Below, piece after piece: positions 11,083 through 21,758 of a DNA stretch of 64,000 nt. This stretch comes from Lotus japonicus. Lineage: Eukaryota; Streptophyta; Magnoliopsida; Fabales; Fabaceae. Position 1 is the stretch's first letter; each line of letters starts with the position of its first letter. The position numbers and the translations under genes were made by a program. Under the pieces are notes generated by a model. That model searched no databases, was not told where the DNA came from, and worked only from the letters and a program-made list of their open reading frames with translations. The stretch is taken from the NCBI RefSeq assembly GCF_012489685.1, contig NC_080043.1:13324223-13388222 (forward strand). The letters run 5' to 3'.

Positions 11083-11126
11083 TATTTATATGATGGGGGT
11101 AAGGAACAGGGGTGTTGCAAAGTCAA
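11083..11126 (-). promoter_or_regulatory. TATA box and W-box upstream of VQ gene
   Basis: On the minus strand TATAAATA lies at 11090-11083, about 150 bp before the VQ start codon. TTGACT, a W-box core recognised by WRKY factors, lies at 11126-11121. A W-box would fit a defence-induced gene that feeds back on WRKY signalling. The match is short and its use is inferred. Confidence 0.5.
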
Positions 11127-11139
11127 GGTGAAATTTCCG

Positions 11140-11592
11140 GGAAAGTGATTATTTATTTGGGTTTGGAAGGAAGAAATTAACCAACAGAAAGGGAGGTGTT
11201 GATGGTGGAAACGGAAGGTAATTAGAAGGTGCGAGTTCAGAAGTTTCTATTTCTAGGCACCTCTAAGGCACTATGGTATGGACATTTTTTGTGACACCTA
11301 TGGTTAATTTGATTGATTCTGAATTCATTATGGTTTGTGTTCATTGAATCGTTTTGTCACCTGCGCAGCCATGGATGACTCAGAATCTAAAATCTAGATG
11401 TCTTTGTCAGGAACATGTGGATCTAAGTCGTATGAGATGATGTTATTTTCTTGACTCTTGGGTAGTTTCTATCTAATAGATTTATGCTTTTGCCAGTTTA
11501 ATTTTGGAAAAACAATTGACAGACATATGAAAGTCTTATGAGATACTCAACGATGATTTTTAACTGCAGCTAGTGTTTGTGCGGGTAATATT
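11140..11592. other. intergenic, upstream region of VQ gene
   Basis: No open frame or repeat recognised. It presumably includes distal promoter sequence of the VQ gene. Confidence 0.4.
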
Positions 11593-12262
11593 GGCTATGT
11601 TTGGCACGCCTAGCTGATGCCTAGCTAGCTGATAAGCTAACTGAAAGCTGAAAAACTACGTGATCGGAACAAAAGTGTTTGGTAAAACTAATCGTTTAAC
11701 AAGCTGAAATTGTAAAATGACATAAAATGACATACTTGTATAATTCTTTTTATATTTAACATTACTTTAGTTTCACATTTTTACCTATATGATATTAATA
11801 TTGAAATCATTATAAATTTAAATATTTTAATTTCACTTAAGTTATTTCATCTTTAAAATATAATATTAATTTTTACTTATTTAATCTTTTATATTTTTAT
11901 TAAATTAAATAGAATAAAATAAATAATTAGTAATTTATAATATAAAGTTATTTGTTTTATTGCAAAGTAGTAATAAAAAAAGTTATTATATTTAATAAGC
12001 TATAAGTAAATAGGTTTAGTAAAAAGTATATAAGGGTAAAGTGAAATTTTAATAAAATAATAAGGATAAAAATGAGAATATATTTAAGAAGCTATAAGCT
12101 TTCAGCTATAAGCTACCTGAGATAGCTTATAACTTAAAGCTTTAAGCTACTGAAATAAGCTCATTCACTAAACACTTTTAAAGAGCTTTTAAGTTTGTCA
12201 AATAAGTTTTAAGCTAGTTAAATAAGCTTTAAGCTAGCTGAAATGATATGCCAAACATAGTC
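11593..12262. mobile_element. MITE with GGCTATGTTTGG termini (Harbinger-like)
   Basis: Terminal inverted repeats read GGCTATGTTTGGCA on the left and GACTATGTTTGGCA (complement) on the right. Flanking ATT trinucleotides (11590-11592 and 12263-12265) form a 3-bp target duplication, as for PIF/Harbinger elements. The 670-bp body is AT-rich with repeated AAGCTTTAAGCTA palindromic motifs near the right end. It has no coding capacity. The superfamily is inferred from the 3-bp duplication; hAT is less likely. Confidence 0.72.
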
Positions 12263-12265
12263 ATT

Positions 12266-13658
12266 GTCACTAATGTGTATGTCAAATTAAGGATGGATTC
12301 ATGTTATGGAAGAAGGCCAATTGCCCCCAACAAGATTTTCATATAATGTACTAATAATATGTTAAAGTAATTACCGTCAAAAAATATGTTAAAGTAATAG
12401 TGAATTATGTGTTGTATTGCCCCAACAAACAACGATTTCCTCACATATATACATCAATACATGTGAAGTTAGTCTCTGTCGCACGCTTTGCATTAGCGAC
12501 GATTTTGACCGCCTCAAATTATTTATTCTTGACTTCTGTGGCGATCACTATAAATGAATTCCCGAGCAATTCTCAACCAATATATGCGATTCATTCCCGT
12601 ATTAAAAAACTAAATTAAACCATAAAAAATGAACCGAGGAACTGATTTTACCCATTTCATTAATATTGGGGAATAAAAGCTATAATTTTTTTAGAGAACT
12701 AGATTCAATTCACCCCTATTATACAGGACTAAAAGATATTAACCCATACATCAATCAATTTTCAATGATATTTCATTTACACTCATTCCACCATAAAGAG
12801 AGAATTGAGAGATTTGATATGCAGTGTGAAGTGGGATAGTAGTAATAGGGCTCTTAATTTTGATGTAGTAATAATTTAGAGATTCAAGCATCTCATGCGA
12901 CATTAGATTAAGACACGTCCATGATTAATAAATTATTTTTATAAATTATTTCAATTGAATTTATATGTTCATATGTATGATTCGTAGGAATTTTAGGGTG
13001 TCCATTGCGTAACCACAATATATACATGATAAATTTTGTTAGATATATTCAAAAAAAAAAAAAACTTATGCCATAAATTAAAAATATGTCATCGTGCAAT
13101 ACGTTTGATGACTGCATTACAACCCAAGGGAAAGGTAAAACACATTATCCATGTTCTTCTTTGCAGAAGAAGACTCCCAACATAAACCAGGGTGTTGTTA
13201 ATAGTGGTACATCCCAGCACCACCCATCCATTCATCACTTCTTCCCTACCTCCATCACCACCTTATTGATAGCGAAGAGATCTATAGAGATTTTTGGAGA
13301 TGTATCTTCTCATTGGCAAAGCCCTGACATTACTTTTGCTCATCAAGGCGAATCAATGATTTACTTAAAGGGAAAATGGTAAAAGATCATTTGACTTAAA
13401 TAAATATATTAATCGGGTGGCAGGTTGCATCCTAATCGGGTGGCTTCAATGCCTATTACAGCTATTATCTATTATTAGACAATTTCTCTAGTACCCATCT
13501 AAAAGTTGAGGAATTTCATACATTTTGTCTTAATTTGTCATACTTTCTTTTAGAATAGATTTTTTATAATATGCAATCTAGTCCTTCATATTCTAAATTA
13601 TGGACCGAAGGGTTCCAAACCCTCTAATATTTAATAGGCCGGCGCCCTCGCAATATCA
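12266..13658. other. intergenic, no supported gene
   Basis: AT-rich. An open frame of 98 codons at 13086-13382 (+) has no recognisable motif or codon pattern and I do not call it a gene. Confidence 0.45.
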
Positions 13659-13667
13659 TTGATTAAA

Positions 13668-14108
13668 GGCTTAATCCAGTTTTTAATCCCTAACCTTTGA
13701 CATAAATATGGCTTTAGTCTCTCGCCGGAGTAAAGGTGAGTATTGGTCCCTAGTTTTTGGCAAAATGATTGGTTTTGGTCCTTCCGGCCGGTAAGGTCAA
13801 CGCCGGAGCTCCGGGAATCCCATGTGGCAATTCATTTAATTAATTAAAAAGGAGGTTAATTAGTGAGAGTTAATTAATGTTTTAATTTTATTTTAATTTA
13901 ATGAAAAAAGAAAAAATCCAGCGAGGCTCATTAATTGACGTGGCAAGGGCCACATCAGCTGGCGGAGCTCCGGCGTTGACTCAACCGGCCGGAAGGACCA
14001 AAACCAATCATTTTGCCAAAAACTGGGGACCAATCTCCACCTTTACTCCGGCGAGGGACTAAAGCCATATTTATGCCAAAGGTTAGGGACCAAAAACTGG
14101 ATTAAGCC
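13668..14108. mobile_element. Mutator-like MITE with long TIRs
   Basis: The 441-bp element begins GGCTTAATCCAGTTTTT and ends with its complement. The two arms (about 13668-13813 and 13963-14108) are inverted repeats of roughly 145 bp with few mismatches, GC-rich at the inner ends (CCGGCCGG, CGCCGGAGCTCC). A perfect 9-bp target duplication TTGATTAAA flanks it (13659-13667 and 14109-14117). A 9-bp duplication with long TIRs defines the MULE superfamily. The central ~150 bp contain no gene. Confidence 0.92.
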
Positions 14109-14117
14109 TTGATTAAA

Positions 14118-17100
14118 AGGAAGTAGACTACCTATTATGAGTTCAAAGAGAGAAGTTAAACATATGTATTCATCAAGAATCAAGGAACACATGATGGAGT
14201 ATGACCACCCCTCACAATAATATGTCTCTGAAAAGGTCTACAATCCCCTAAATGAATCTAGGAGGTAGGATAAAGACACTTTGACGCTTAATTCAGTGAG
14301 AGAACAAAGAGAGAATCTCATAGTTTAAGAAAAATTCAAAATTTAACATAATGAGTAATGTGTAGTTTGTCATACAACTCAGTACAAGTGATCTAATAAT
14401 TGTATGATTTTTTTTAATAATTCGTTAATAGAACATGAAACTAGTTTTTAAATATTTATAATTCTTTATGAAATTTGAAATCGACAGTTAATTTGTCTTC
14501 CAAACCAACCCGAACATTCCTTTAGTTAAACCTGCCCTTAACTCATAAACGCAACTCATCCTAACCTATCTCATAAAATCTCAACAAATTAACAAGGATT
14601 ACTGCTAGCGAAAGGAGGGATTATCGTGGAAAGTCACGGGGTTTGAAAAAGAGAAAGAGAGGTGGTGGAATCTGACGAATGAAGTGGAAAGTTGGAGGAA
14701 AGCAGATTATCTCAGCAAGGTACGGAAGAATTGTGCACATTGCTTGAAGGTGGTAAGTGACTTCCATTCATTGTACGTAACTTGCCAGCCACGGGTGGTG
14801 TGAATTAGACTCATGGAGAACCGTACAAAATATTGGTCTAGAAACTAGAACTATCCAATGGAAAGAAAAAATAAATCAAAGACGTGATTAGTTTTAAAAA
14901 GAAAATATGAGAGCAATTGAGAAAAATAGTTTCATTCACACTAAGAGAAATGAAAGATAACATAAGCGGTGTGGTAGGGAAAGAAAGTGGGAATGAGAAA
15001 AAAATATAAAATGAGGTGAGAATAATAAATAACAACTTATTAAGGAATTATTAAGGAATGGACATTTACGCTCTATTTGTTTTAAAAGAGTTTGAGAGAA
15101 AAATATGAGCGATGAGTTAGAGTGGATCCACCAAAGCTTTGACGCTTAGAGGAGAAAGGTGAGTGAGACTCAAATTTGGTGGGCATCACCGATTTTTAAA
15201 CTCTTCGCAACTACGAAGATTGGAGGAGAGTGTTATTTTCTATCACTTTCAATTCTCATTTTATTCATACATCATTATCATACTTATATAATAATTTATA
15301 TATTTATGGTAAATATGTCATTTTACATAAATAAAAAAAAATTCTTCTATTTTCTCACTTTCTATCTAACCAAACGAGAGGAGTCACCTAATGTACACAA
15401 TTTTTTTCGTAACCTTACACAAGGGAAATCTGACTCAATATGGTAGGTTACCCGATTTTTTCATTTTTTTATCAATAAAATTAATATTTTCTTTTTAACT
15501 TAGCCCCAATCTATCTTAAATTACATTAGGATCTCTCTATCCCACCTCCTCTCCACCACAATTGCCGCCACCTGACCTTCTCCTCCCTCCCCATCTATCA
15601 CCATGCATCCCTCTCCACTCTTCAATTATTTCTCTCTTTCTTCCCTTGTCTCTCACCTAAGACATTTTTACAAACACATAGCTCTCTATTATCTCTTCAA
15701 GAAACAACGACGAAACATTTCAAAACACAAGTTATGAATGGAGGATGACCGATCTACGTCACACACACACACTCCACCATATCTTCTTCTTCAATCACAC
15801 AAACTTTTGATTCCCAGGTCGTCAATGTCGCTAGGGGGCTTCACTTTCTCGCTCCCACGACCTGTTGGTCATCCACAACGACATTGAGCAGCATCACTCC
15901 AAAGAGAAAGGCAAAGAAAACCAAATAAAAGAGAGAATCTGATAGAGATAGAGAAATTACAAATTTCCAATACCATGTCATTAACAATTTATGTATAACT
16001 TTAAAAATAAATAACACAAATATTTGTTTTTTGTTTTTCACATATGTCACCATCCACTCGGGAAACGGTTGCATACTCCTCCCAATAAATGTCTTTCATG
16101 CAATTTGAACTTGATGATCTCATCTTACAAAAATCTAAATTGCTTACCATTGGACCAACACCTTTTGAGCAAATTATGTTCTATTTTAAATCAATGTAAA
16201 TCATACAAGAAAATCTTAATTTATATGCATCAATGTATATAAAAATAATTTATAGATATTATAAAAATAAAAAGTATTCCATGATTTGCATTAACACCTT
16301 TGTAGGGCAGAGTTATTCTACGAATTAAGTTTTGTTCACACTTCTTCACTTCATGTCTTTATATATAAATCGAATCTTTTGATGTTTAGCAGGATAGTAG
16401 TCACTTGTTTGATCATCAAGCTTAAACTATATTTGACACAACTATTTTCTTGTTTTTCAAGATATTATCACAGCCGGTAGTCACGATACTAATCTCCTCA
16501 AAGTTCAAAGATGACATTAAGTGGATAAACATCTTCCGAACAAATTATTTATACACACCGCTTAAGGATCAAACTCTGAACTAGGTCAGCTGAGCTAGAT
16601 TCAAACCCAACTAATAATCTTAAAGCTTATTTTTAACACGGATCGGCTCTTATGTTTAGAACTCCGATACTATGCAAACATCCTCCTATGCATGTGGCGG
16701 TGGATAGGCCAATTGAGCTCGAAACAAAACCTGAACTAACGACGGAAGAGGTATATACTATCATAGTCATACAAGCTTTTATGTTAGTTTCTAACTTTAA
16801 CCTCTCCTAAGTTAAAATCTATGCTCTTTCTTTCTTTACTTTTGTCCCCGTTTTCATATTTTATGTTTATTTTACTAGTTGCCAAGGTATTCCACATATA
16901 TTCTACTTACATAGTACTAAACATTTCATCTTTTATTGCTTTGACTTCGTTTCAGGTTGCCAAAGTACAAAGTCAGTTTGCGGAAGCACTTCAAGTTCAA
17001 ACAAACAATTAAACTAATCAGGAGTTACAGGTAGAGGATTGTACCAAACAATTAACCCGCTTATAGGTAGAAAATCTAGGAGTTACACGAGAAAAGAAAG

Positions 17101-17160
17101 TAATCAGAATTCAGAATTTCATCACTAAAAAAAATCCATCAAGGATGACAATGGTCAGGC
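14118..17160. other. 3-kb intergenic stretch without supported gene
   Basis: AT-rich sequence with short random open frames only. I see no protein family, no tRNA-like fold and no clear terminal repeats. The rightmost part holds the 3' flank of the bL27m gene on the minus strand. Confidence 0.5.
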
Positions 17161-17776
17161 TTAGACAGCAACTTTAAGTTCAGATTCAGAAGCACTTTCA
17201 TACACAGGGTGGAGGACATGACCTTCCTTAGGCTCAACATGCACCCACTTGCGACCGGTCAGCTTGTTCCGTTCAAACTTCACCAAGCCCTGCTTCAAAG
17301 CAAACAGAGTATGATCTTTCCCTATTCCAACATAGTTTCCGGGATGAAAACGAGTACCACGCTGTCTAACAATGATATTTCCAGGTATCACCCTCTGCAT
17401 AAAACCCAGATTCAGTTCTCTTCCCCTGACAGCATGTCATAAAATTCATATATTCTTGCTTAAAGCATAAAACAACTCATACCTCCCCACCAAATTTCTT
17501 CACTCCTAGGTTCTTGGGTTTTGAGTCCCGTCCATTCTTTGTGGAACCAGCTGTCTTCTTGGAGGCCCAACGACTGAAAACCATACTCAACCCTTCTCCA
17601 GAAACATCTAAAATAATGAACCAATAAGTCATTAGTCTAACTTTTTTTTGGTGAGTTATTATACAATAGCCAATACAAGATCATGAAGTTATACCACCAG
17701 TGCTTCTGTATACAGGAACATTTGTCACAAGTTCCTTGATACTCAATCGTCTGCACAATGATGCTCCAAAATTCAT
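17161..17776 (-). CDS. mitochondrial ribosomal protein bL27m (3 exons)
   Basis: Three exons on the minus strand: 17776-17695, 17607-17483 and 17394-17161. They join with consistent phase (donors GTATAACT and GTATGAG; acceptors TTTTAG and ATGCAG) to give 146 residues. Exon 1 encodes a basic, Arg/Ser-containing N-terminus ([10 protein letters not shown]), as expected of a mitochondrial presequence. Exon 2 encodes [20 protein letters not shown], the conserved start of mature L27, which lies at the peptidyl-transferase centre of the large subunit. Exon 3 carries the rest of the L27 fold ([25 protein letters not shown]). The order and spacing match plant nuclear genes for mitochondrial L27. All exons are open and it appears functional. 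Confidence 0.93.
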
Positions 17777-17801
17777 GTTTTCTATGTGATAAAGACACTG
17801 C
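17777..17801 (-). other. 5' UTR exon segment of bL27m gene
   Basis: Twenty-six bases before the bL27m start codon lies a strong acceptor on the minus strand (TGTGTATTTCAG ending at 17802). This implies an intron in the 5' UTR. A candidate donor for it is CTCAAG|GTATGG at 20524/20523 on the minus strand, preceded by CA-rich, leader-like sequence (20525-20590). That pairing, a 2.7-kb intron, is inference. Confidence 0.45.
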
Positions 17802-17802
17802 C

Positions 17803-19046
17803 TGAAATACACATAACATCCGAAAAAAATTCAAATTCAAATATCTAGAATGCTAATCAATGATGCATGGTTTGTTTGCAGTAACAACTACCAAACAGAA
17901 TGAATCAGTTGTTGCAAGACGATGAGTTAAATACGCTGCTCATACTAGTCCTATGTTCTGTGACCATCAAAGTATTGGCATAATTACTATGCGGGCAAGA
18001 AATTATAATAAGGATAAGATATCTAAAAACATATAAACAGATACAATCCACCAACCTGTGTATCCTTAACAGCCTAAAAGAATGTTGGTAAGCAAAGAAT
18101 TAGAGACATACATAATGAAGTAGAATATGAATACTATAGATTTATCAATTCGAGATCGACACACTTCTTGCCCAAAACAGCAATTAATCATCGCAAGCAA
18201 AGGAGCACCTTCATATTGTCCTGATTTATGGCTGTCAAACTCAAAGAGTCTACAAAAATTTGTGTAGCCTCCATAAACTCATCTAGTTTACCTAATAAAG
18301 AACAGTATTTCAAAAACCTTTCGCAAACAAGCTCATGGTCCAATTCAGAAAGTACTTTCTATGAAGTTCGTATCCTTAATACCGTAGAGTTATGTTTATA
18401 TTTGAAAGCACAAAACATAATACCATAGAACACAAACAGAACATAAATTCAAATCCTCAATTTCAAAATAGAACACACAAACAACCCTTAACTTCAACAC
18501 AAACAGAAAAACGAATAAAATGGAAATAATTATCAGAAGCGAAAGAATGACCAATTCACATTTTACTAACTCTGCTGCTGAAGATATTTTTTAAAACTAG
18601 GAAACATCATGGCAATTACATATTTGTTGCATCAAATTATCTGAAGAACTTTTTAAATTTCTATTCTTACCTGCCTCAACCTGAAATTGATTTAAGTGTA
18701 ATTGTTTTGTTTATTAACCTGTATCTAGAATCACACGAATTGTTCTACAAAAGGCTATGAGATAATGGTTTGTTATTGGCAGATAAAATTCAAGCATTTC
18801 TTATGTTCTTCACTTATTTATTTATTTATGTTTCTTTCATTTTATTCATTTGTTTTATTTAGACATGCAAGTATATGCATTGTAGAGAACATTGGACAGA
18901 AGCTCTGCATGATGCTCGTTCTCCTTTTTTTATTCTGTCTGAAATTCACTCCTACTGCTACAAATTATGCAATTATTCTGGTTAAATTTCATGACTAAAT
19001 TCAAATCTCAGACTCGGTACTCGCGAATGGCTTTTCTTTTCTGAAG
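17803..19046. other. non-coding, possible bL27m leader intron
   Basis: No recognised gene. If the bL27m leader is spliced as suggested, this is intron on the minus strand. Confidence 0.35.
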
Positions 19047-19984
19047 GACAGTGGATGGTGGTCAGAAGCTCCAAAGCTGCTCGGCTCATAATGGTATTAA
19101 TGTATTACTGTATTAATTTAATGAAGTTAGAATTTTCTGGTGTTTTTGATTATTTTACATAACTTTTCTAATGGAAGCTTCTCTGCTAATCTCTGTAACT
19201 ATAGGTTTTCTCGAACAGAAGCCATACAAATGCCAGCATGGATGGGAATGGGATTAAGGTGGAAATGTCTTCTTAAACTAAGCTTCCTTGGACATTCCAT
19301 TCAAACTGGTTAACTTCTACATAATCATGTTAGTTATCCTTTTTCAGAAGGATTTATCTCCATTGGTGAAACAGTTGGAACCAAATGAAAATGCAAATGG
19401 AGCTCAAATACCGTCAGTATCTTATACCTGTTTTTATTTACGTGATTTTCCTTCATTTTGATCAGTTTTAATCTAAGGATTCAGACTTTTTTAATCTATT
19501 GATGTCAAAAAATTCTAACATGCTCGATTGTGTGTTACAGTTATTATTATCAGTCTAAACCATTCTGGCAAACTGCTGTTGTTGTCATACCTACCCTTCA
19601 TGAGGTGCCCTTTTCTGATAAACTCTTGATATATGCACAGTTTCTTAATGGCAAGCGAGGGGATCAAGAAACGAAACATCGTTCATCAGGTTATCAGCAA
19701 TATACACTATGCTGTTTTTCTTTTGTTGTTATTTTGGTGAAGTGAACTCTTTCTCTTTCTATGAGGGCTGTGTGACTCTTATGTTGGGTTTAATGATTTA
19801 AATGTAAGCTAAAAGTATCATACTATTACTACTACATTTAATGGCAGTTAAATGTAATGCTCTGCCAGTACTTTTGGTTAGAGCAGTAAAGCAGTTGCAT
19901 TCTGCTGAAGCTGTAAATTACATTCGTTCTGGGTCAATTGCAGGGCACTGGGGCAGCATTTGCATTTCACATCTGCCTCGCTGA
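19047..19984 (+). CDS. unrecognised spliced gene, 3' exons (partial)
   Basis: Five exon-like blocks join in phase on the + strand: about 19047-19093, 19205-19258, 19348-19412, 19541-19689 and 19848-19984, each bounded by AG and GT. Together they read about 150 codons without a stop until TGA at 19982. Recognisable phrases are LVKQLEPNENANGAQIP, YYQSKPFWQTAVVVIPTLHE and ALPVLLVRAVKQLHSAEAV. I recognise no family. The consistent phase over four introns argues for a real or recently dead gene rather than chance. The first block has a non-CAG acceptor (TGAAG) and its upstream exons were not found, so the 5' part is missing or the gene is truncated. It lies opposite the putative bL27m leader intron. 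Confidence 0.5.
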
Positions 19985-21758
19985 CTCACTTCTAGACCCG
20001 AGAGTTTACACAAGCATGAACGATTTTATAAGAGCCTAAACCGAAATGAGCTCAAAAGCTAGTCAACTAGATTTTTCTACCTAAAATCTTATCAGAATCC
20101 CATGCAAATCTTCGGCACGTGCATGGGTTACACACCATTCTACAATGACCTCTATTTCCCTCAGCGACAAGCACAATTAGAAGGGAACAGCAATCAGTTA
20201 CCAGGAAAAGTAATAAACACAGAACACTTCCCAACCACACAAGCATTTCATCGAACAGTTTGTGTGCATAGAATGTGAATGCTCTCAAATCATAATAAAC
20301 CAAGAGTTAAACTACGAGAATTCAATCAAACTAAAGGGAAGGAAGAATATACAAATTCAAAAAAAAAAAACATATAAACACAGACATAATCAGATGAACC
20401 AATCATTCATACGAGGTACACCCAACCAAAATAACAATGAAATTTGAACAAAGAACAAGAGGTTGTTTCATGCGTAACAAGATTTCACTGAGCAAGGTTT
20501 AAGACTAGACTAGGTTTCCATACCTTGAGCGAGTTTGGGGTTGGAAGTGTGGTTCTTCTTTGGGTGTGTTGCTGCTATCTGAATCTAATAAGGAGACTCT
20601 CATGTACTATAAAACTAGTGAGTTTACTGGCGGTGTATTGAAAAACAAATGTTTTTTTATTTACAAAAAAGAATGGACGGATGAGATGATTCACTGGAAC
20701 CACCAGATTCTACCGTTAGATTTAATATTAAGAAATGGACGGATGAGATGTTTCACTGGAAACCGCACAACTGAAGAAAAGGTATTTTCAATCAACTCAT
20801 CTTCTCTTCTATTCACTTTCTGCGCTCTTTTAAGAGTTACGATATATATACACATTTTCACTTTTTTTCCACCTTCATTTTCATCTATTCTTTTTGAGTA
20901 ATTGATTGAATTTGATCATAAAAATTGCAGGTGTCGAGGTGTCTGCCACGGTAGATATATTTATGAATCAGCGTTGTTTGTTTGATCATTTCCTTCTCTA
21001 TGTCTAGTGGCACTCTTTGCAGATTCTAATTGAGTTGGGACTGCAGTGAAGTGGTTGCATTTTAATGAAATCATGAAATAAAGGTTACATTCAAACTCTA
21101 ATTTCCAATTTTATGTCCTTTTGTTATTCCTTTGCTATTTTTTGGTTGAATTTTTATCAACTCTCACTATCAGTTAGTGGGACTATACTCAATGCGAAAG
21201 GAACCTTTAGCAATTTATTAGACAGGGAAAATTAATATTAGTTGACTCCATACAACTACAAGCAACTTTGTTTGTTTTTCTTTTCTCACTCTCTACAAAG
21301 AAAATGTAAATGGTATATTAAATAAAATTCTCAACTATTTCATGCAATAATATCTAATAATTAACCATAGATAGTAAGATAGCAACCTTCTTTGTTTTAC
21401 ACACAAGCAATTGAGTGGTGATCTAGTTGACCTTTTGATACATTCACACACATTTTCTCTTGTATCTCATTTCCACACACTTTCATTTTCGATCTTCTTT
21501 TTTTCCTTAACGTATAATATCTCTCATATTTCTCTTTTATTTCTATCTTTATGCGGCCGGGCGGGTGGGTGGATTTGTGGTGTTAAAAAAATTATTTCCA
21601 TCCACACAGCCTCCTTTGTTTTAATTTTCTCACTCTCTACCAAAGAATAAAAGATACTAAATAGTGTAAAAACCAGAAAGAAACAGATTTCATTTCCACA
21701 CTGCCTTTCTTTGTTAATCTATTCTTCAATCTAGCATCATATTGAATCCAAGAAACAC
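19985..21758. other. intergenic and upstream region of CNL gene 1
   Basis: No supported gene. A phrase of about 26 bp (ATGGACGGATGAGATG...TTTCACTGG) occurs twice, at about 20673 and 20733. The region from about 21411 to 21758 is CT-rich and leader-like before the first CNL gene. Confidence 0.4.

Noticed and set aside
14838..15446. Several frames of 60-95 codons on both strands
   Set aside because: AT-rich, Phe/Leu/Ile-dominated translations typical of random AT-rich DNA. No splice or start context.
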